A stretch of 64,000 nt of DNA from Methylobacterium sp. Leaf99 (lineage in GTDB: Bacteria > Pseudomonadota > Alphaproteobacteria > Rhizobiales > Beijerinckiaceae). The position numbers and the translations under genes are program-made. The first letter of the stretch is position 1, and each line of letters begins with the position of its first letter. The stretch covers positions 536,184 to 600,183 of the forward strand of contig NZ_LMMU01000007.1 of assembly GCF_001422375.1 (NCBI RefSeq), written 5' to 3'. Below the pieces are notes generated by a model, which worked only from the letters and a program-made list of their open reading frames with translations, ran no database searches and was not told the DNA's origin. This document shows, one piece after another, positions 10,701 through 19,147 of the stretch.

Positions 10701-10958
10701 GCCCGAGGTGTCGCTGGTAGACTCAAAATACATCAGCCCCGGGATGCCGTTGAGCTCCTCCTCAATGATGCGGGTCACGCCGTCGTAGAGACGCTCGGGC
10801 GGGGCACCCGGGTAGACGGCGGTCACCTGGATCGTAACGGGGGCCACGTCCGGGTACTGCGAGACGGGCAGGAAGGCGATGGAGATCGCGCCCACCAGCA
10901 TGATGAAGATGGAGATCGCCCAGGCGAAGATCGGGCGTTCGATGAAGAAGCGGGTCAT
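7785..10958 (-). CDS. RND multidrug efflux permease (HAE1/AcrB type)
   Basis: A 1057-residue inner-membrane proton antiporter that exports drugs through a periplasmic adaptor and outer-membrane channel. The start is the ATG giving MTRFFIERPIFAWAI, the family's usual N-terminus; the frame runs 31 codons further upstream without similarity. Expected features are present: first TM segment at once, two large periplasmic loops, the TM4 proton-relay acids in GILVDDAIVVVENVERIM and the TM10 lysine in LTAKNAILIIEVAKE. It follows the adaptor gene by 58 bases on the same strand, so both form one operon. No outer-membrane factor gene is present; a TolC-like protein encoded elsewhere must be used. The divergent TetR gene is the likely local repressor. 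Confidence 0.93.
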   Translation of the reverse strand: MTRFFIERPIFAWAISIFIMLVGAISIAFLPVSQYPDVAPVTIQVTAVYPGAPPERLYDGVTRIIEEELNGIPGLMYFESTSDTSGQAQIMASFAPGSDPSKSTVAVQNRIKRIEARLPRAVTQQGVIVEEASTSFLQFVVVSSRDGSLSESDLGDLAARRILGELRRVPGVGRAILFSSEKALRIWIDPMKLVGFNMTPGDVTTAVGAQNAQVASGLVGAQPAKQGQRIAASVLVKGQLTTVAEFEEIVLRANPDGSLVRLRDVAEVELAGQSYTMQTRLDGRPAAGIGIQLAPGGNALAAATGVKDKIAQLQRTLPANVSVTVPYDTTPFVEVSIRKVLMTLAEAMALVFAVMFLFLQNVRYTVIPTIVVPVALLGTCGALLAAGFSINVLTMFGMVLAIGILVDDAIVVVENVERIMSEEGLSPREATRKAMGQITGAIIGITSVLIAVFVPLAFFPGSVGVIYRQFAVSMATSIAFSAFLALSLTPALCATLLKPVEAGHGHANKGGFFGWFNRRFHSGTLAYRAGVAGMLRRPVRSLLVYAALVAALGWGYVRMPSSFLPIEDQGYVIVDAQTPPESATGRTLDVAERIEEHFEAEPAVAARVTLLGFGFSGQGQNAAITFVTLKDWKERGPKDGAGAISARANAVLGGLPDAIAMALSPPAIEALGNSSGFAFRLQDKAQQGYAALAAARDQLLKAASQSPVLAGVYVEGLPTAPQIELSLDRQKASALGVTFADINDALSTSLGSAYVNDFPNQARMQRVIVQAEAGRRMKAEDLLDLHVRNAKGQMVPLQSFASIAWTMGPAQVVGFNGYPSIKISGSAAPGFASGDAMAEMERLAGQLPAGFDYAWTGQSLQEKLSGSQAVYLLALALFCVFLCLAALYESWSIPLAVLLVVPTGVVGAVFAMLLRDMPNDVYFKVGLITVIGLTAKNAILIIEVAKELVAQGRPVREAALEACELRFRPIVMTSFAFILGVVPLAVATGASMNSQRAIGTGVLGGMITATVLAVFVTPLFYVLIASAFRGRPRATSPRAADETMSLPSNIDMTRGVR

Positions 10959-11016
10959 GGGAATGCGCCTGCGCGAGCGGAATACCGGGACGGCACCGCG
11001 GCTGTTGGGACGGGGA

Positions 11017-12186
11017 TCAGGACTTGCGGGATGCCTCGGTTGACCAGGCACCCTTCCAGGGGACCGGGTTCACCGGCATCCCGGGCTGGATCTTCTGGAA
11101 GCCCTCGACGACGACGACCTCGTCGGCCTTCAGCCCCTCCTCCACGATCCATCCCGCACCCGTCAGGGCGCCGGTGCGGAGCGGCCGCAGCGCGGTCTTT
11201 CCGTCCACGACGACATAGGCCTGCGCCCCCCCGGCGCTGCTGCGCTGGATGGCCTGGGCGGGGACGACGACCGCGCCGGGAATCGTTCCCTGCCGAACCT
11301 GGATGCGGACATAGGTGCCCGGCAACAGGGCGACACGGGCGTTCGGGAAGGTGGCACGCAGACTGACCTGACCGGTGCCCGGGTCGACGCTGACGTCGGT
11401 GAACAGGAGCTGGCCGGCATCGGGGTGCAGGGACCCGTTGGGAAGAACGAGCCGCACCTCCGCCGCTTCCTTCCCGGCTGCCTGTTCAACGAGCAGGCTC
11501 GGGTCCGAGGCGGCCGCGTTGAAGTCGGCGTAGATGGGATCGACCTGTTGGATGAGCGCGAGCTTGGTCGCTTCCGCCTGGCCCACCAGTGCCCCCTCGG
11601 TCACCAGGGCCCGCCCGATGCGGCCGCCGATGGGGGCACGCACGGTGGCGTAGTCCAGGTCGATCCTGGCGCGCGCAAGCTGGGCCTTCGCGCTCGCGAC
11701 GTCCGCCTCGGCTTGGCGCAAGGTTGCGATGGCGATGTCGTGTTGGGCGGTGCTGGCGGCCTGCTTCTCCAGAAGGGTCTCGGTGCGCTCCGACTGGCGC
11801 AACGCCTGGGTCCGCGTCGCCTCCGCGCGCGCCACGCCTGCCGTCCTGGCATCGACCTCGGCCTTGTAGACGGCCGGGTCGATGCGGAAGAGGACATCCC
11901 CCTTCCTGACAAGGCTGCCTTCCTCGAAGGCGCGCTCCTGGATAATCCCGGAGACCTGGGCCCTCACCTCGGCCACCCGCGTCGATGCTAAGCGCCCCGG
12001 CAGGTCGAGGGTGCGCGGCACCGTGGCCGCCGCCGCCACGACGGTCGAGACATCCATGGGCGACATCTCGGCGGCAGGTGCGGCCGGATTGCTCGCCTCC
12101 GGCTTGCAGCCGGTTAGGGTCATCGCCATGAGGAAAGGCAAGACGAGCCGGACGATGACCGGACGCCGATGATCAGGCCGTCTCAT
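11017..12186 (-). CDS. RND efflux periplasmic adaptor (membrane fusion lipoprotein)
   Basis: A 389-residue periplasmic adaptor linking the RND permease to an outer-membrane channel. I chose the ATG that gives MRRPDHRRPVIVR because it is followed by a lipoprotein signal with lipobox LTGC (Cys about residue 27); the open frame extends 128 codons upstream without a signal. The body shows the standard order: first lipoyl half (VAEVRAQVSGIIQ), a helical hairpin rich in Ala/Glu/Gln, second lipoyl half (VRAPIGGRIGRALV), then beta-barrel and membrane-proximal segments. First gene of the two-gene efflux operon, divergent from tetR across a 145-base region containing a 14-base palindrome. An AcrA/MexA-like role is secure; the exported compounds are unknown. 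Confidence 0.9.
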   Translation of the reverse strand: MRRPDHRRPVIVRLVLPFLMAMTLTGCKPEASNPAAPAAEMSPMDVSTVVAAAATVPRTLDLPGRLASTRVAEVRAQVSGIIQERAFEEGSLVRKGDVLFRIDPAVYKAEVDARTAGVARAEATRTQALRQSERTETLLEKQAASTAQHDIAIATLRQAEADVASAKAQLARARIDLDYATVRAPIGGRIGRALVTEGALVGQAEATKLALIQQVDPIYADFNAAASDPSLLVEQAAGKEAAEVRLVLPNGSLHPDAGQLLFTDVSVDPGTGQVSLRATFPNARVALLPGTYVRIQVRQGTIPGAVVVPAQAIQRSSAGGAQAYVVVDGKTALRPLRTGALTGAGWIVEEGLKADEVVVVEGFQKIQPGMPVNPVPWKGAWSTEASRKS

Positions 12187-12297
12187 ATTGTGGCATACCT
12201 CAGGTAGGAACGGGTCGTGGATGGCGTCGGATCGCGCTCGGACTGGTCTTGCGGTTCCGCGACTTCCTGGTTGGCATCGCACACCGCCGCGTTTAAA

Positions 12298-12311
12298 TCC
12301 ATACGTATGGA
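12298..12311. promoter_or_regulatory. perfect 14-base palindrome, candidate TetR operator
   Basis: TCCATACGTATGGA, a perfect inverted repeat in the 145-base divergent region between the adaptor gene and the TetR gene, 20 bases before the TetR start. Size, symmetry and place fit an operator controlling both transcripts. Binding is inferred. Confidence 0.6.
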
Positions 12312-12331
12312 ATGAAAAAGGGAATGGCTGA

Positions 12332-12865
12332 ATGGGTCGCGCAAGGACCATCGACCGCGACCGGGTATTGGATGTCGCGGAGCAGATCGTCAGCCGGGAC
12401 GGGGCCACGGCCTTGACCTTCGACGCCGTGGCGAAAGCCTCGGGCATCACCAAGGGGGGGGTACAGTACTGCTTCGGCACCAAGGACGATCTGATCGCCG
12501 CTATGGTGGAGCGCTGGTTGGCAAGATTTGACGCCGAGGTCGCACGGAGCACCCCGCCGGATGCTGACAACGTCGCGCGCGCGCGCGGTTACGTCGTGGC
12601 ATCCAAGCGGATCGATGAAGCTACCCAGACCAAGATGGCCGGGATGCTCGTGACGCTGCTGCAGTCGCCCGGGTACCTGCACCGCGCCCGCACTTGGTAC
12701 GCGGAATGGATTGGTATGTTCGACCCTGGCTCGGCGTCCGAGAGCCGCGCGAGGACGGCCTTTCTCGCTGCAGAGGGCGCCTTCTACCTACGCAGCCTCA
12801 ACCTCATCGAATTGGACCAAGCTGGGTGGGATGACGTCTTCGACGACATACTCAAGCTCGTCTGA
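12332..12865 (+). CDS. TetR family transcriptional regulator
   Basis: A 177-residue regulator. Residues about 10-55 form the TetR DNA-binding domain (VLDVAEQIVSRDGATALTF, then the helix-turn-helix DAVAKASGITKGGVQYCFG with the usual KDDLI after it). The C-terminal part is a ligand-binding helical bundle of the TetR_C_33-like kind. It is transcribed away from the adaptor-permease operon, so it most likely represses that operon and itself through the palindrome at 12298-12311 and is released by a substrate of the pump. A purine-rich aaaaaggga segment lies before the ATG. The regulatory target is inferred from arrangement only. Confidence 0.88.
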   Translation: MGRARTIDRDRVLDVAEQIVSRDGATALTFDAVAKASGITKGGVQYCFGTKDDLIAAMVERWLARFDAEVARSTPPDADNVARARGYVVASKRIDEATQTKMAGMLVTLLQSPGYLHRARTWYAEWIGMFDPGSASESRARTAFLAAEGAFYLRSLNLIELDQAGWDDVFDDILKLV

Positions 12866-13078
12866 GCGGCATTTTCGAAGCTCGACGCGCCAGACTTTCC
12901 TTGCCGAACACACCTTCGCGACGGTCCAGCTCAAATTGCGAACGGAAAGGGGGCTGGAATGCGGAGTCCTGTCGTACCGTATGGTCTACTTCGATCGGAG
13001 CATCGCCCAAGAACGGACAGACAAAAATCGACCCAACTGCGCCCAAAAAGCCATCTCGTCGGGTGCTTTGAAGCAGAC

Positions 13079-14617
13079 CTAACCCGTGCCTTCGTCGCGG
13101 TCTGCTTGCCCAAGCAATATCCGCTGCAACTGGCCGACCGCTGTCTCGATCTGCGTTTCGTTGAGCGATGAGTATCCAAAGACCAACATGTCATCTCGTG
13201 CCCCGGGGTCAAAATAATAGGCGGCTCCGCTTGAAAGGGCATAGACCCCGATGCCCTGCTCGCGTGCGAGGTGCTGAATCTGCCGTGCGGGCGGATAACC
13301 GGACGGGAGGCGCCAGACCAGATGCAAGCCACTCTCGCCGCCGAGTACGACGGCCCCGTCGAACGTCCTGCGCAGTGCTCCAATCAGAGAGTCACGGCGC
13401 GCCTTGTAGACCTGCCTCAGGCGGCGCAGGTGCCGGTCGAAGTGCCCCTCATCGATGAAGGCGGCGAGCGCGGCCTGTTCCAGCCAGGCCTGACCGTTGC
13501 TCATACGTGCCTTCAGCATCCGCGCCTCGTCCCAGAACATGCGCGGAACCGTGGCGAAGCCGATGCGAAGGCCTGCGCCAACGGACTTCGAGAACGTCCC
13601 GACGTAGAAGACGCGCCGGCCTCCGTCGAGACCGGCCAGGGCCGTCAGCGGCGGCCCGTCGTACCGGAAGTCGCTGTCGTAATCGTCCTCGACGATGTAG
13701 CTGTCGGTCTCCTCCGCCCATCGCAGCAGGGCCAGGCGCCGCGCCAGCGGCATAGTGGCCCCGGTGGGGAACTGGTGCGAGGGCGTGACGTAGAGCAGGC
13801 TGCCCTTGGCCGGCGGCAGGAGGTCGGTTCGCAGACCCTCGCCGTCGACCGGCACCGGATGGATCTCCATGTCGGCGTTCCTGAAGATCAGCGAGGCTCC
13901 GAGGTAGCAGGGGTTCTCGATGCAGAGCTGCCGGGTATGTCCCTTAAGCAGGTTGAACACGAGGTTGAGGGCATCCTGCCCGCCCGTGGTCACGATGACC
14001 TGATCCTCGGTCACCGCCACCGCTCTGGCCCGACGTAGGTGCGTGCTGATCGCCGTGCGCAACTCCGGGAGGCCGGCCGGATCGCAGTAATCGGTTAGGT
14101 ATGTCGTCTCCCGCGCCAGGAGCCGCATCACGATCCGGCGCCAGATGGCCAGCGGGAACCCGGCCGGATCGGACCGCCCGACCCAGAAGTCGAGTTCGGG
14201 CCGGTCGCCGCCACCGCCCGGCGAGCCGGCGAAGCAAAGCAGCGGCTCGCTCGACGCGTCCAGCACCGGGCCGTTCGTGAGCGACCGACTGCCCTGTTGT
14301 ATCAACAAAAGGCTGTCAGGGGGGATCGGCTCGACGAACAATCCGGCCGTGCCGCGGGCCCTGACGTAACCCTCAGCGGCAAGGCGTTCGTAGGCCAGCA
14401 TCACGGTGTTGCGGGACACTCGAAGCCGCTCGGCCAGCAGGCGGCTCGGAGGCAGAGCCATGCCGGCCTTGATCTGCCCATCGAGGATGATCTCCCGAAC
14501 CTGGTCGAACACCTGCGCCTGAAGAGGTTTATCGGACCGGGCGTCCAGTGTGAGCGTCAGTTCCACACGTTCCCTCCTGCTGGGCGTCGGCCCTTCGACG
14601 CGGCGTACCCCATCCAA
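13079..14617 (-). CDS. MocR/PdxR-type regulator (GntR HTH fused to aminotransferase fold)
   Basis: A 512-residue protein with an N-terminal winged helix of the GntR family (PLQAQVFDQVREIILDGQIK, then LPPSRLLAERLRVSRNTVMLAYERL) and a C-terminal type I aminotransferase-like domain. The PLP-binding lysine is the Lys of GTFSKSVGAGLRIGF. MocR proteins use PLP or a PLP adduct as effector and often control vitamin B6, GABA or taurine genes. No pdx or gab gene is adjacent. The nearest gene is the divergent molybdopterin oxidoreductase 188 bases away, which makes it a candidate target. The ATG used gives a 20-residue extension before the HTH; a GTG further in is possible. Confidence 0.85.
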   Translation of the reverse strand: MDGVRRVEGPTPSRRERVELTLTLDARSDKPLQAQVFDQVREIILDGQIKAGMALPPSRLLAERLRVSRNTVMLAYERLAAEGYVRARGTAGLFVEPIPPDSLLLIQQGSRSLTNGPVLDASSEPLLCFAGSPGGGGDRPELDFWVGRSDPAGFPLAIWRRIVMRLLARETTYLTDYCDPAGLPELRTAISTHLRRARAVAVTEDQVIVTTGGQDALNLVFNLLKGHTRQLCIENPCYLGASLIFRNADMEIHPVPVDGEGLRTDLLPPAKGSLLYVTPSHQFPTGATMPLARRLALLRWAEETDSYIVEDDYDSDFRYDGPPLTALAGLDGGRRVFYVGTFSKSVGAGLRIGFATVPRMFWDEARMLKARMSNGQAWLEQAALAAFIDEGHFDRHLRRLRQVYKARRDSLIGALRRTFDGAVVLGGESGLHLVWRLPSGYPPARQIQHLAREQGIGVYALSSGAAYYFDPGARDDMLVFGYSSLNETQIETAVGQLQRILLGQADRDEGTG

Positions 14618-14708
14618 GCGGCGTCGTGCTCGGTTTCAGGAACTCCCGGAAACCCGCGACAAAACGGTTGGTACCATGACGAGGCATTCTTTTGGCCCTT
14701 CCACCGGA

Positions 14709-14739
14709 CCAAAATTTGGAATTGTTAGCACTAGAGTGC
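14709..14739. promoter_or_regulatory. short inverted repeats in the MocR/oxidoreductase divergent region
   Basis: Two small inverted repeats sit next to each other: CCAAA-A-TTTGG at 14709-14719 and GCACT-AG-AGTGC at 14728-14739. They lie in the only region shared by the divergent mocR-type gene and the molybdopterin oxidoreductase gene, so they are candidate regulator sites. Neither is long enough to be certain. Confidence 0.35.
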
Positions 14740-14805
14740 ATTCTGATGACGCACCGGGCCGGCCCGCCAGAAAAATAAGGCGAGACGCTCGGCCGTGGAG
14801 GAAAC

Positions 14806-16968
14806 ATGAACGAGATCGTCAAGCCGGACTCCCTGCTCGTCGCCCAGGCCGAGAGCCTGACCGAGACCTTCTTCGGCGGGTGTCCGCACGATTGCCCCGA
14901 CACCTGCTCGATGATCTTCGAGGTCAAGGACGGGGAGCTGCTCGGCGTGCGCGGCAACCCGGATCACCCGATGACCCGGGGCGGCCTCTGCGTGAAGCTG
15001 AAGGACTACGAGAAGCGCCACTACCACCCTGACCGCCTGCTCTACCCGATGAAGCGGGTCGGGCCGAAGGGCTCCAAACAGTTCGAGCGCATCACCTGGG
15101 ACGAGGCGCTGGACACCATCGTCACCCGCTGGAAGGCGATCATCGACAGTCACGGCCCGCAGGCCATCGCGCCCTACAGCTACCTCGGCAACCAGGGCCT
15201 CGTGCACGGGCTGAACGGCGGCGACGCCTTCTTCAACCGCATGGGCGCCACGGTCATGGAGCGGACCTTCTGCGGCGAGGGCTCCTGCACCGCGTGGCTG
15301 CTGACGGTCGGCCCGACGGCCGGGCTCGACCCTGACAGCTACATCCACTCCAAGTACATCGTGATCTGGGCGTGCAACTCGGTCAGCACCAACCTGCACC
15401 ACTGGGCCATCGTCAAGGACGCCCAGAAGAAGGGCGCCAAGGTCGTCGTCATCGACACCTACGCCTCGCGCACGGCGAAGGCCGCCGACTGGCACATCGC
15501 GCCGAAGCCCGGCACCGACGGCGCGCTCGCCATGGCGCTGATCAACTCGATCATCGAACAGGGGCTCGTCGATCAGGACTACGTCGACAACCACACGGTC
15601 GGCTTCGAGGAGCTGAAGGAGCGGGCGAGCACCCGCACGCCGGAATGGGCCGCCGCGATCACCGGCGTTTCCGCCGACGACATCCGCACGCTCGCCCGCG
15701 AGATGGCGACCGAGCAGCCGGTGGGCATCCGCATGGGAGTGGCGCTGGAGCGGCACTACGGCGGCGGCCAGACCATCAGGGCAGTGTCGTCCATCCCGGC
15801 GCTGACCGGCGCCTGGCGCCACGTCGGCGGCGGCGTCACCCAGTTCGGCGTCTGGGAGCACCCCTACAAGTTCGACGTGATGTGCCGGCCCGACCTGATC
15901 CCGGAGGGCACCCGCGTCGTCTCGAACCTCCAGATCGGGCGCGCGCTTACCGGCGAGCTGAAGCTCGACCCGCCGATCCTGTCGATGATGTGCTGGAACT
16001 CGAACCCCGTCACGCAGGCGCCCGAGACCGACAAGATCGTGGAAGGGCTGATGCGCGAGGACCTGTTCATGGTCTCGGCCGAGCACTTCATCTCCGACAC
16101 GGCGTCCTACGCCGACATCCTGCTCCCGGCCACGATGGGCGCGGAGATGGAGGACATGATCCTGTCCTGGGGCCACCTTTATCTCACCTACAACACCAAG
16201 TGCGCCGACGCGCCCGGCGAGGCGATCCCGAACAACGAGATCTTCCGCCTGCTCGCCGCCCGGCTCGGCTTCGAGGAAGAGAACTTCAAGTGGACCGACA
16301 CGGAGTGCCTGGAGCACTACGTCGATTGGAACGCCCCGGCCTGCGAGGGCATCGACCTCCAGTACATGCGCGAGCACGGCTTCGCCCGCCTGAAGGTCGG
16401 CACGCCGGACGACCGGGCGCCCCACCGCGAGGGCAACTTCCCGACGTCGACCGGCAAGTGCATGTTCATGGTCGAGGGTGCCACGAACTTCGTCGCGCCA
16501 CCGTTCCGGCAGATGTACGAGGGCTTCCAGCCCGGCGAGGCGCTTGATCCGCTACCCGACTACCTGGGCCCGCGGGAATCCCACGCCAACGACCCGGAAC
16601 TCGCCAAGCGCTTCCCGCTCAACATCGTCTCGCCGAAGAGCCACTACTTCCTGAACTCCTGCTACGCGAACATGGAAGACAAGCAGAAGGGTCAAGGCGA
16701 GCAGTTCGTGATGATCAGCCAACACGACGCCGACGCCCGCGGCATCCGGGATGGTGACCGCGTGCAGGTCGCCAATGACCGCGGCGCCTTCAAGGGCGTA
16801 GCGCGCATCACCGAGGACGTGAAGGCCGGCATCGTGGTGGCGACGCTGGGCTACTGGCGTCAGCTCAACGAGGGTACGGTCAACAGCATCTCGTCGGGCG
16901 CCTTCACCGACATGGGCCACGCTCCGTCGTTCTCGGACAACCTTGTCGAGGTTGCTCGGGCGAACTGA
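14806..16968 (+). CDS. molybdopterin-dependent oxidoreductase with [4Fe-4S] site (possible Fdh4A-like formate dehydrogenase)
   Basis: A 720-residue cytoplasmic enzyme of the DMSO-reductase superfamily. The N-terminus binds a [4Fe-4S] cluster through Cys26, Cys30, Cys34 (CPHDCPDTC) and Cys62 (GGLCVK). Molybdopterin-binding segments follow, for example YSYLGNQGLVHG, IVIWACNSVSTN and PKPGTDGALAMALI, and the C-terminal domain begins near FPLNIVSPKSHYFLNS. There is no Tat signal, so it acts inside the cell. In methylotrophs a two-gene enzyme of this size, FDH4, is a formate dehydrogenase; the similarity is from memory and no partner gene is present here, so the substrate remains open. It is divergent from the MocR regulator. 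Codon use is typical of highly expressed core genes. Confidence 0.8.
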   Translation: MNEIVKPDSLLVAQAESLTETFFGGCPHDCPDTCSMIFEVKDGELLGVRGNPDHPMTRGGLCVKLKDYEKRHYHPDRLLYPMKRVGPKGSKQFERITWDEALDTIVTRWKAIIDSHGPQAIAPYSYLGNQGLVHGLNGGDAFFNRMGATVMERTFCGEGSCTAWLLTVGPTAGLDPDSYIHSKYIVIWACNSVSTNLHHWAIVKDAQKKGAKVVVIDTYASRTAKAADWHIAPKPGTDGALAMALINSIIEQGLVDQDYVDNHTVGFEELKERASTRTPEWAAAITGVSADDIRTLAREMATEQPVGIRMGVALERHYGGGQTIRAVSSIPALTGAWRHVGGGVTQFGVWEHPYKFDVMCRPDLIPEGTRVVSNLQIGRALTGELKLDPPILSMMCWNSNPVTQAPETDKIVEGLMREDLFMVSAEHFISDTASYADILLPATMGAEMEDMILSWGHLYLTYNTKCADAPGEAIPNNEIFRLLAARLGFEEENFKWTDTECLEHYVDWNAPACEGIDLQYMREHGFARLKVGTPDDRAPHREGNFPTSTGKCMFMVEGATNFVAPPFRQMYEGFQPGEALDPLPDYLGPRESHANDPELAKRFPLNIVSPKSHYFLNSCYANMEDKQKGQGEQFVMISQHDADARGIRDGDRVQVANDRGAFKGVARITEDVKAGIVVATLGYWRQLNEGTVNSISSGAFTDMGHAPSFSDNLVEVARAN

Positions 16969-17100
16969 GGTCAACGATTGGCTGAGCAACAAACAGGCGT
17001 CCTACGGGACGCTTGTCCCTGGTCACCGGGTTCTTTGGTCAGCCTGCGCCGAGAACGCATTGTGAGAGCCCCCGGGTCTTCGTCGAAAGCACAGCCAGGT

Positions 17101-17135
17101 GTCCGCTTCTTCCACCCTTACGCCCGAAAGCGGAC
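17101..17135. repeat. hairpin repeat within the 16969-17288 intergenic region
   Basis: An 8-base perfect stem GTCCGCTT / AAGCGGAC separated by 19 bases, followed by ggcaaaaatccaccc. Similar strings occur at 13012-13036 (cggacagacaaaaatcgacc) and as a hairpin at 40532-40564. The surrounding 320-base region between the oxidoreductase and the integrase holds no gene that I can support. Confidence 0.5.
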
Positions 17136-17288
17136 CGGCAAAAATCCACCCAAGGCGGAAAGGCGGGGTTGGTCAGAGAACGTCTATATCCAAGACATTA
17201 TCTTGACGGGGCAAACGACTGCACCGGACGCGCTGCGGTCATAGAGACTTCATGGCCTCCTCGACGTTGCCGCCGAGGAGGCCGGGCT

Positions 17289-17921
17289 TCATATTTCAGT
17301 CCCTTCCGCCAAAGCGAGCGCGTCTTCAACGTCCACGCCGAGATAGCGTACCGTACTCTCAATTTTGGTATGCCCGAGCAGGATTTGCACCGCGCGTAGG
17401 TTGCCGGTTCGCTTGTAGATCAACGCCGCCTTTGTTCGGCGCAGAGAGTGCGTACCGTAGTCTTCGCGCCGTAGCCCGATGCCCGTGACCCATTCATCCA
17501 CCAGTCGGGCGTACTGCCGGGTGCTTATGTGAGCCTCGTGGTCGATCCGGCTCGGGAAGGTGTAATCGTCGAGCCCGCCCCCTCGGCACCCCAGCCAAGT
17601 TAGAATGCTGGTACGTGCTGGTTCCAGCAATTCGAATTGAACAGGCCGCCCAGTTTTTCGCTGAACGACGATGACGCGCGCGCGTACATGCCCGCCGCTC
17701 ACGAGCTCACCGATCTTCAATTTGACGATATCGCAACCGCGCAGCTTGCTGTCGATGGCGAGGTCGAACATAGCGCGGTCGCGTACACGCCGCTCTCCGT
17801 CGAGCCAGAAGCGAATGGCCCAAACCTGCTGTGGTTTGAGAGGGCGTTTGGCGCCCAGCTTCCGTCCTGCATTCCACGGTCGGCGATTCTTGAAGGTTGG
17901 GTCGTACTCTGAATGTCCCAT
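17289..17921 (-). CDS. short tyrosine recombinase/integrase
   Basis: A 210-residue tyrosine-type site-specific recombinase with only a minimal N-terminal part before the catalytic domain. All six expected active-site positions are visible: Arg61 (DSKLRGCD), Lys89 (QRKTGR), His158 and Arg161 (THSLRRTK), His184 (LLGHTK) and the nucleophile Tyr193 (TVRYLGV). This small form lacks the arm-binding and core-binding domains of phage integrases and is common as a solitary gene in rhizobia and methylobacteria. No excisionase, attachment repeats or cargo boundary could be recognised. It may mark an old integration point between the oxidoreductase and the AraC/SDR genes. Confidence 0.85.
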   Translation of the reverse strand: MGHSEYDPTFKNRRPWNAGRKLGAKRPLKPQQVWAIRFWLDGERRVRDRAMFDLAIDSKLRGCDIVKLKIGELVSGGHVRARVIVVQRKTGRPVQFELLEPARTSILTWLGCRGGGLDDYTFPSRIDHEAHISTRQYARLVDEWVTGIGLRREDYGTHSLRRTKAALIYKRTGNLRAVQILLGHTKIESTVRYLGVDVEDALALAEGTEI

Positions 17922-18162
17922 TTCTCATCTCCCAACCGGCAGATGCCGGCCGGGAGAGAAAGGGCGCTGCGAACGTGGCCAGCGCAGTATTGGCTCGACG
18001 TTTTAAATGTGCGTCTCGGAGCTGCCAGGTTGAGAAGCCGCCCCACCGCGTCCGACCCAACCTGGCCATCCATCGCGCCCTTCGAATTATCCAAAAGAAG
18101 ACGTTCGATGCACAGGCGAAAGCAAGGTCTCGAAACCGCTCAAAGGACCTCCACGAGCAGCT

Positions 18163-19038
18163 TCAGGCACGCAGTGCCCCTGGTGTTAGGCCGTCCTCCC
18201 GACGCATCACGGATGTCAGGTGACTCTGGCTAGAGAACCCGCATGTCAAAGCGATCTCTGCCAGAGTCATGGGTCCACCGAGGATGAGTGTACGCGCATG
18301 ATCGAGACGCATGCGGGTAAGGTACTGATGAGGGCTCGTGCCAGTGCGCTGCCGGAAGGTGCGGAGCAATTGGCTGGACGAGAGACCGACAACGCTCGCG
18401 ATGTCGTCAAGCTTCACGGTACCGGCAAAATTCGCAGACATGTAATCCCGCAGCCGCCTGAACTGTCGGTCGGACAAACCGGCACCGACCTGTTTTACGC
18501 TGCGGGCGCCATATTGCTTGAGCAAGTGGAACCCCAAAAGGTTCAACAGCGAGTCCAATTGCAGGTCTGGCATGCCCGTATCGGCGTCGCATCGGAGCTC
18601 GTCACGGAGCATTTCGCCTAGAATGGCCACACGGCGATCCAGGACCGGTAATGCGTCTGACATGACGGTTGCTGATGGCAAGTCGAAGCTGTCTTGCGCC
18701 ACCTTATCGAGCCAGCGTTCCGACAGGGCGAAAGCCGCGACCTCCTTGTGCTCGTGCCATCGCGCCCAGTAATCCGCACCAGCAGGCACGATCTCGCACA
18801 TCCCGCTGGTGGCGGACGCAGTGCGTATCCTCGTCCCACCTAACCGCGTCTCGCGATTTGCGAATGGCGCGAACGAGAACAATACCAAATGATGGGGAAT
18901 GGTTTGGCTGATCTCCCCGGCATCTCGCTTATTCCACGCCGCCGTGCCGAAATCCGTTCGGACGAGCCGCCCCCAGTTCGGCACGGGATCTTCGGCGGTG
19001 GCGACGTCGGGAAAGCCAGGCTGGTCGAGTTGATCCAT
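18163..19038 (-). CDS. AraC family transcriptional regulator
   Basis: A 291-residue regulator if translation starts at the ATG giving MDQLDQPGFPD; an ATG 20 codons upstream is also possible. The N-terminal ~170 residues form an AraC-binding-like domain (NctR/ArpR style with ISQTIPHHLVLF). The C-terminal ~100 residues hold two helix-turn-helix motifs, around LDDIASVVGLSSSQLLRTF and LAEIALTCGFSSQSHLTSV. It is divergent from the SDR gene with about 110 bases between, so that dehydrogenase is its most likely target. The inducer is not deducible. Confidence 0.87.
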   Translation of the reverse strand: MDQLDQPGFPDVATAEDPVPNWGRLVRTDFGTAAWNKRDAGEISQTIPHHLVLFSFAPFANRETRLGGTRIRTASATSGMCEIVPAGADYWARWHEHKEVAAFALSERWLDKVAQDSFDLPSATVMSDALPVLDRRVAILGEMLRDELRCDADTGMPDLQLDSLLNLLGFHLLKQYGARSVKQVGAGLSDRQFRRLRDYMSANFAGTVKLDDIASVVGLSSSQLLRTFRQRTGTSPHQYLTRMRLDHARTLILGGPMTLAEIALTCGFSSQSHLTSVMRREDGLTPGALRA

Positions 19039-19147
19039 GATCGCTTTCCGTCCGGAATGCGCGGCTTCTACTACGAACGCGCAATTTCTGAAAGCCAAGC
19101 TTGGGAGCTTCGGCTAGTTTTCTTCTGCTCAACAAAGAGGGAAGACT

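Noticed and set aside
9396..11366. 656-codon open frame opposite the RND permease
   Set aside because: High-GC antisense shadow of an efflux gene with complete family similarity; the frame is His/Asp/Arg-rich without any family pattern.
14731..16425. 564-codon open frame opposite the molybdopterin oxidoreductase
   Set aside because: Antisense shadow; composition dominated by Arg, Val, Gly, His and no recognisable domain.
14806..16968. Firm naming as formate dehydrogenase
   Set aside because: No partner subunit gene is adjacent and I could not verify the similarity to Fdh4A; kept as a possibility only.
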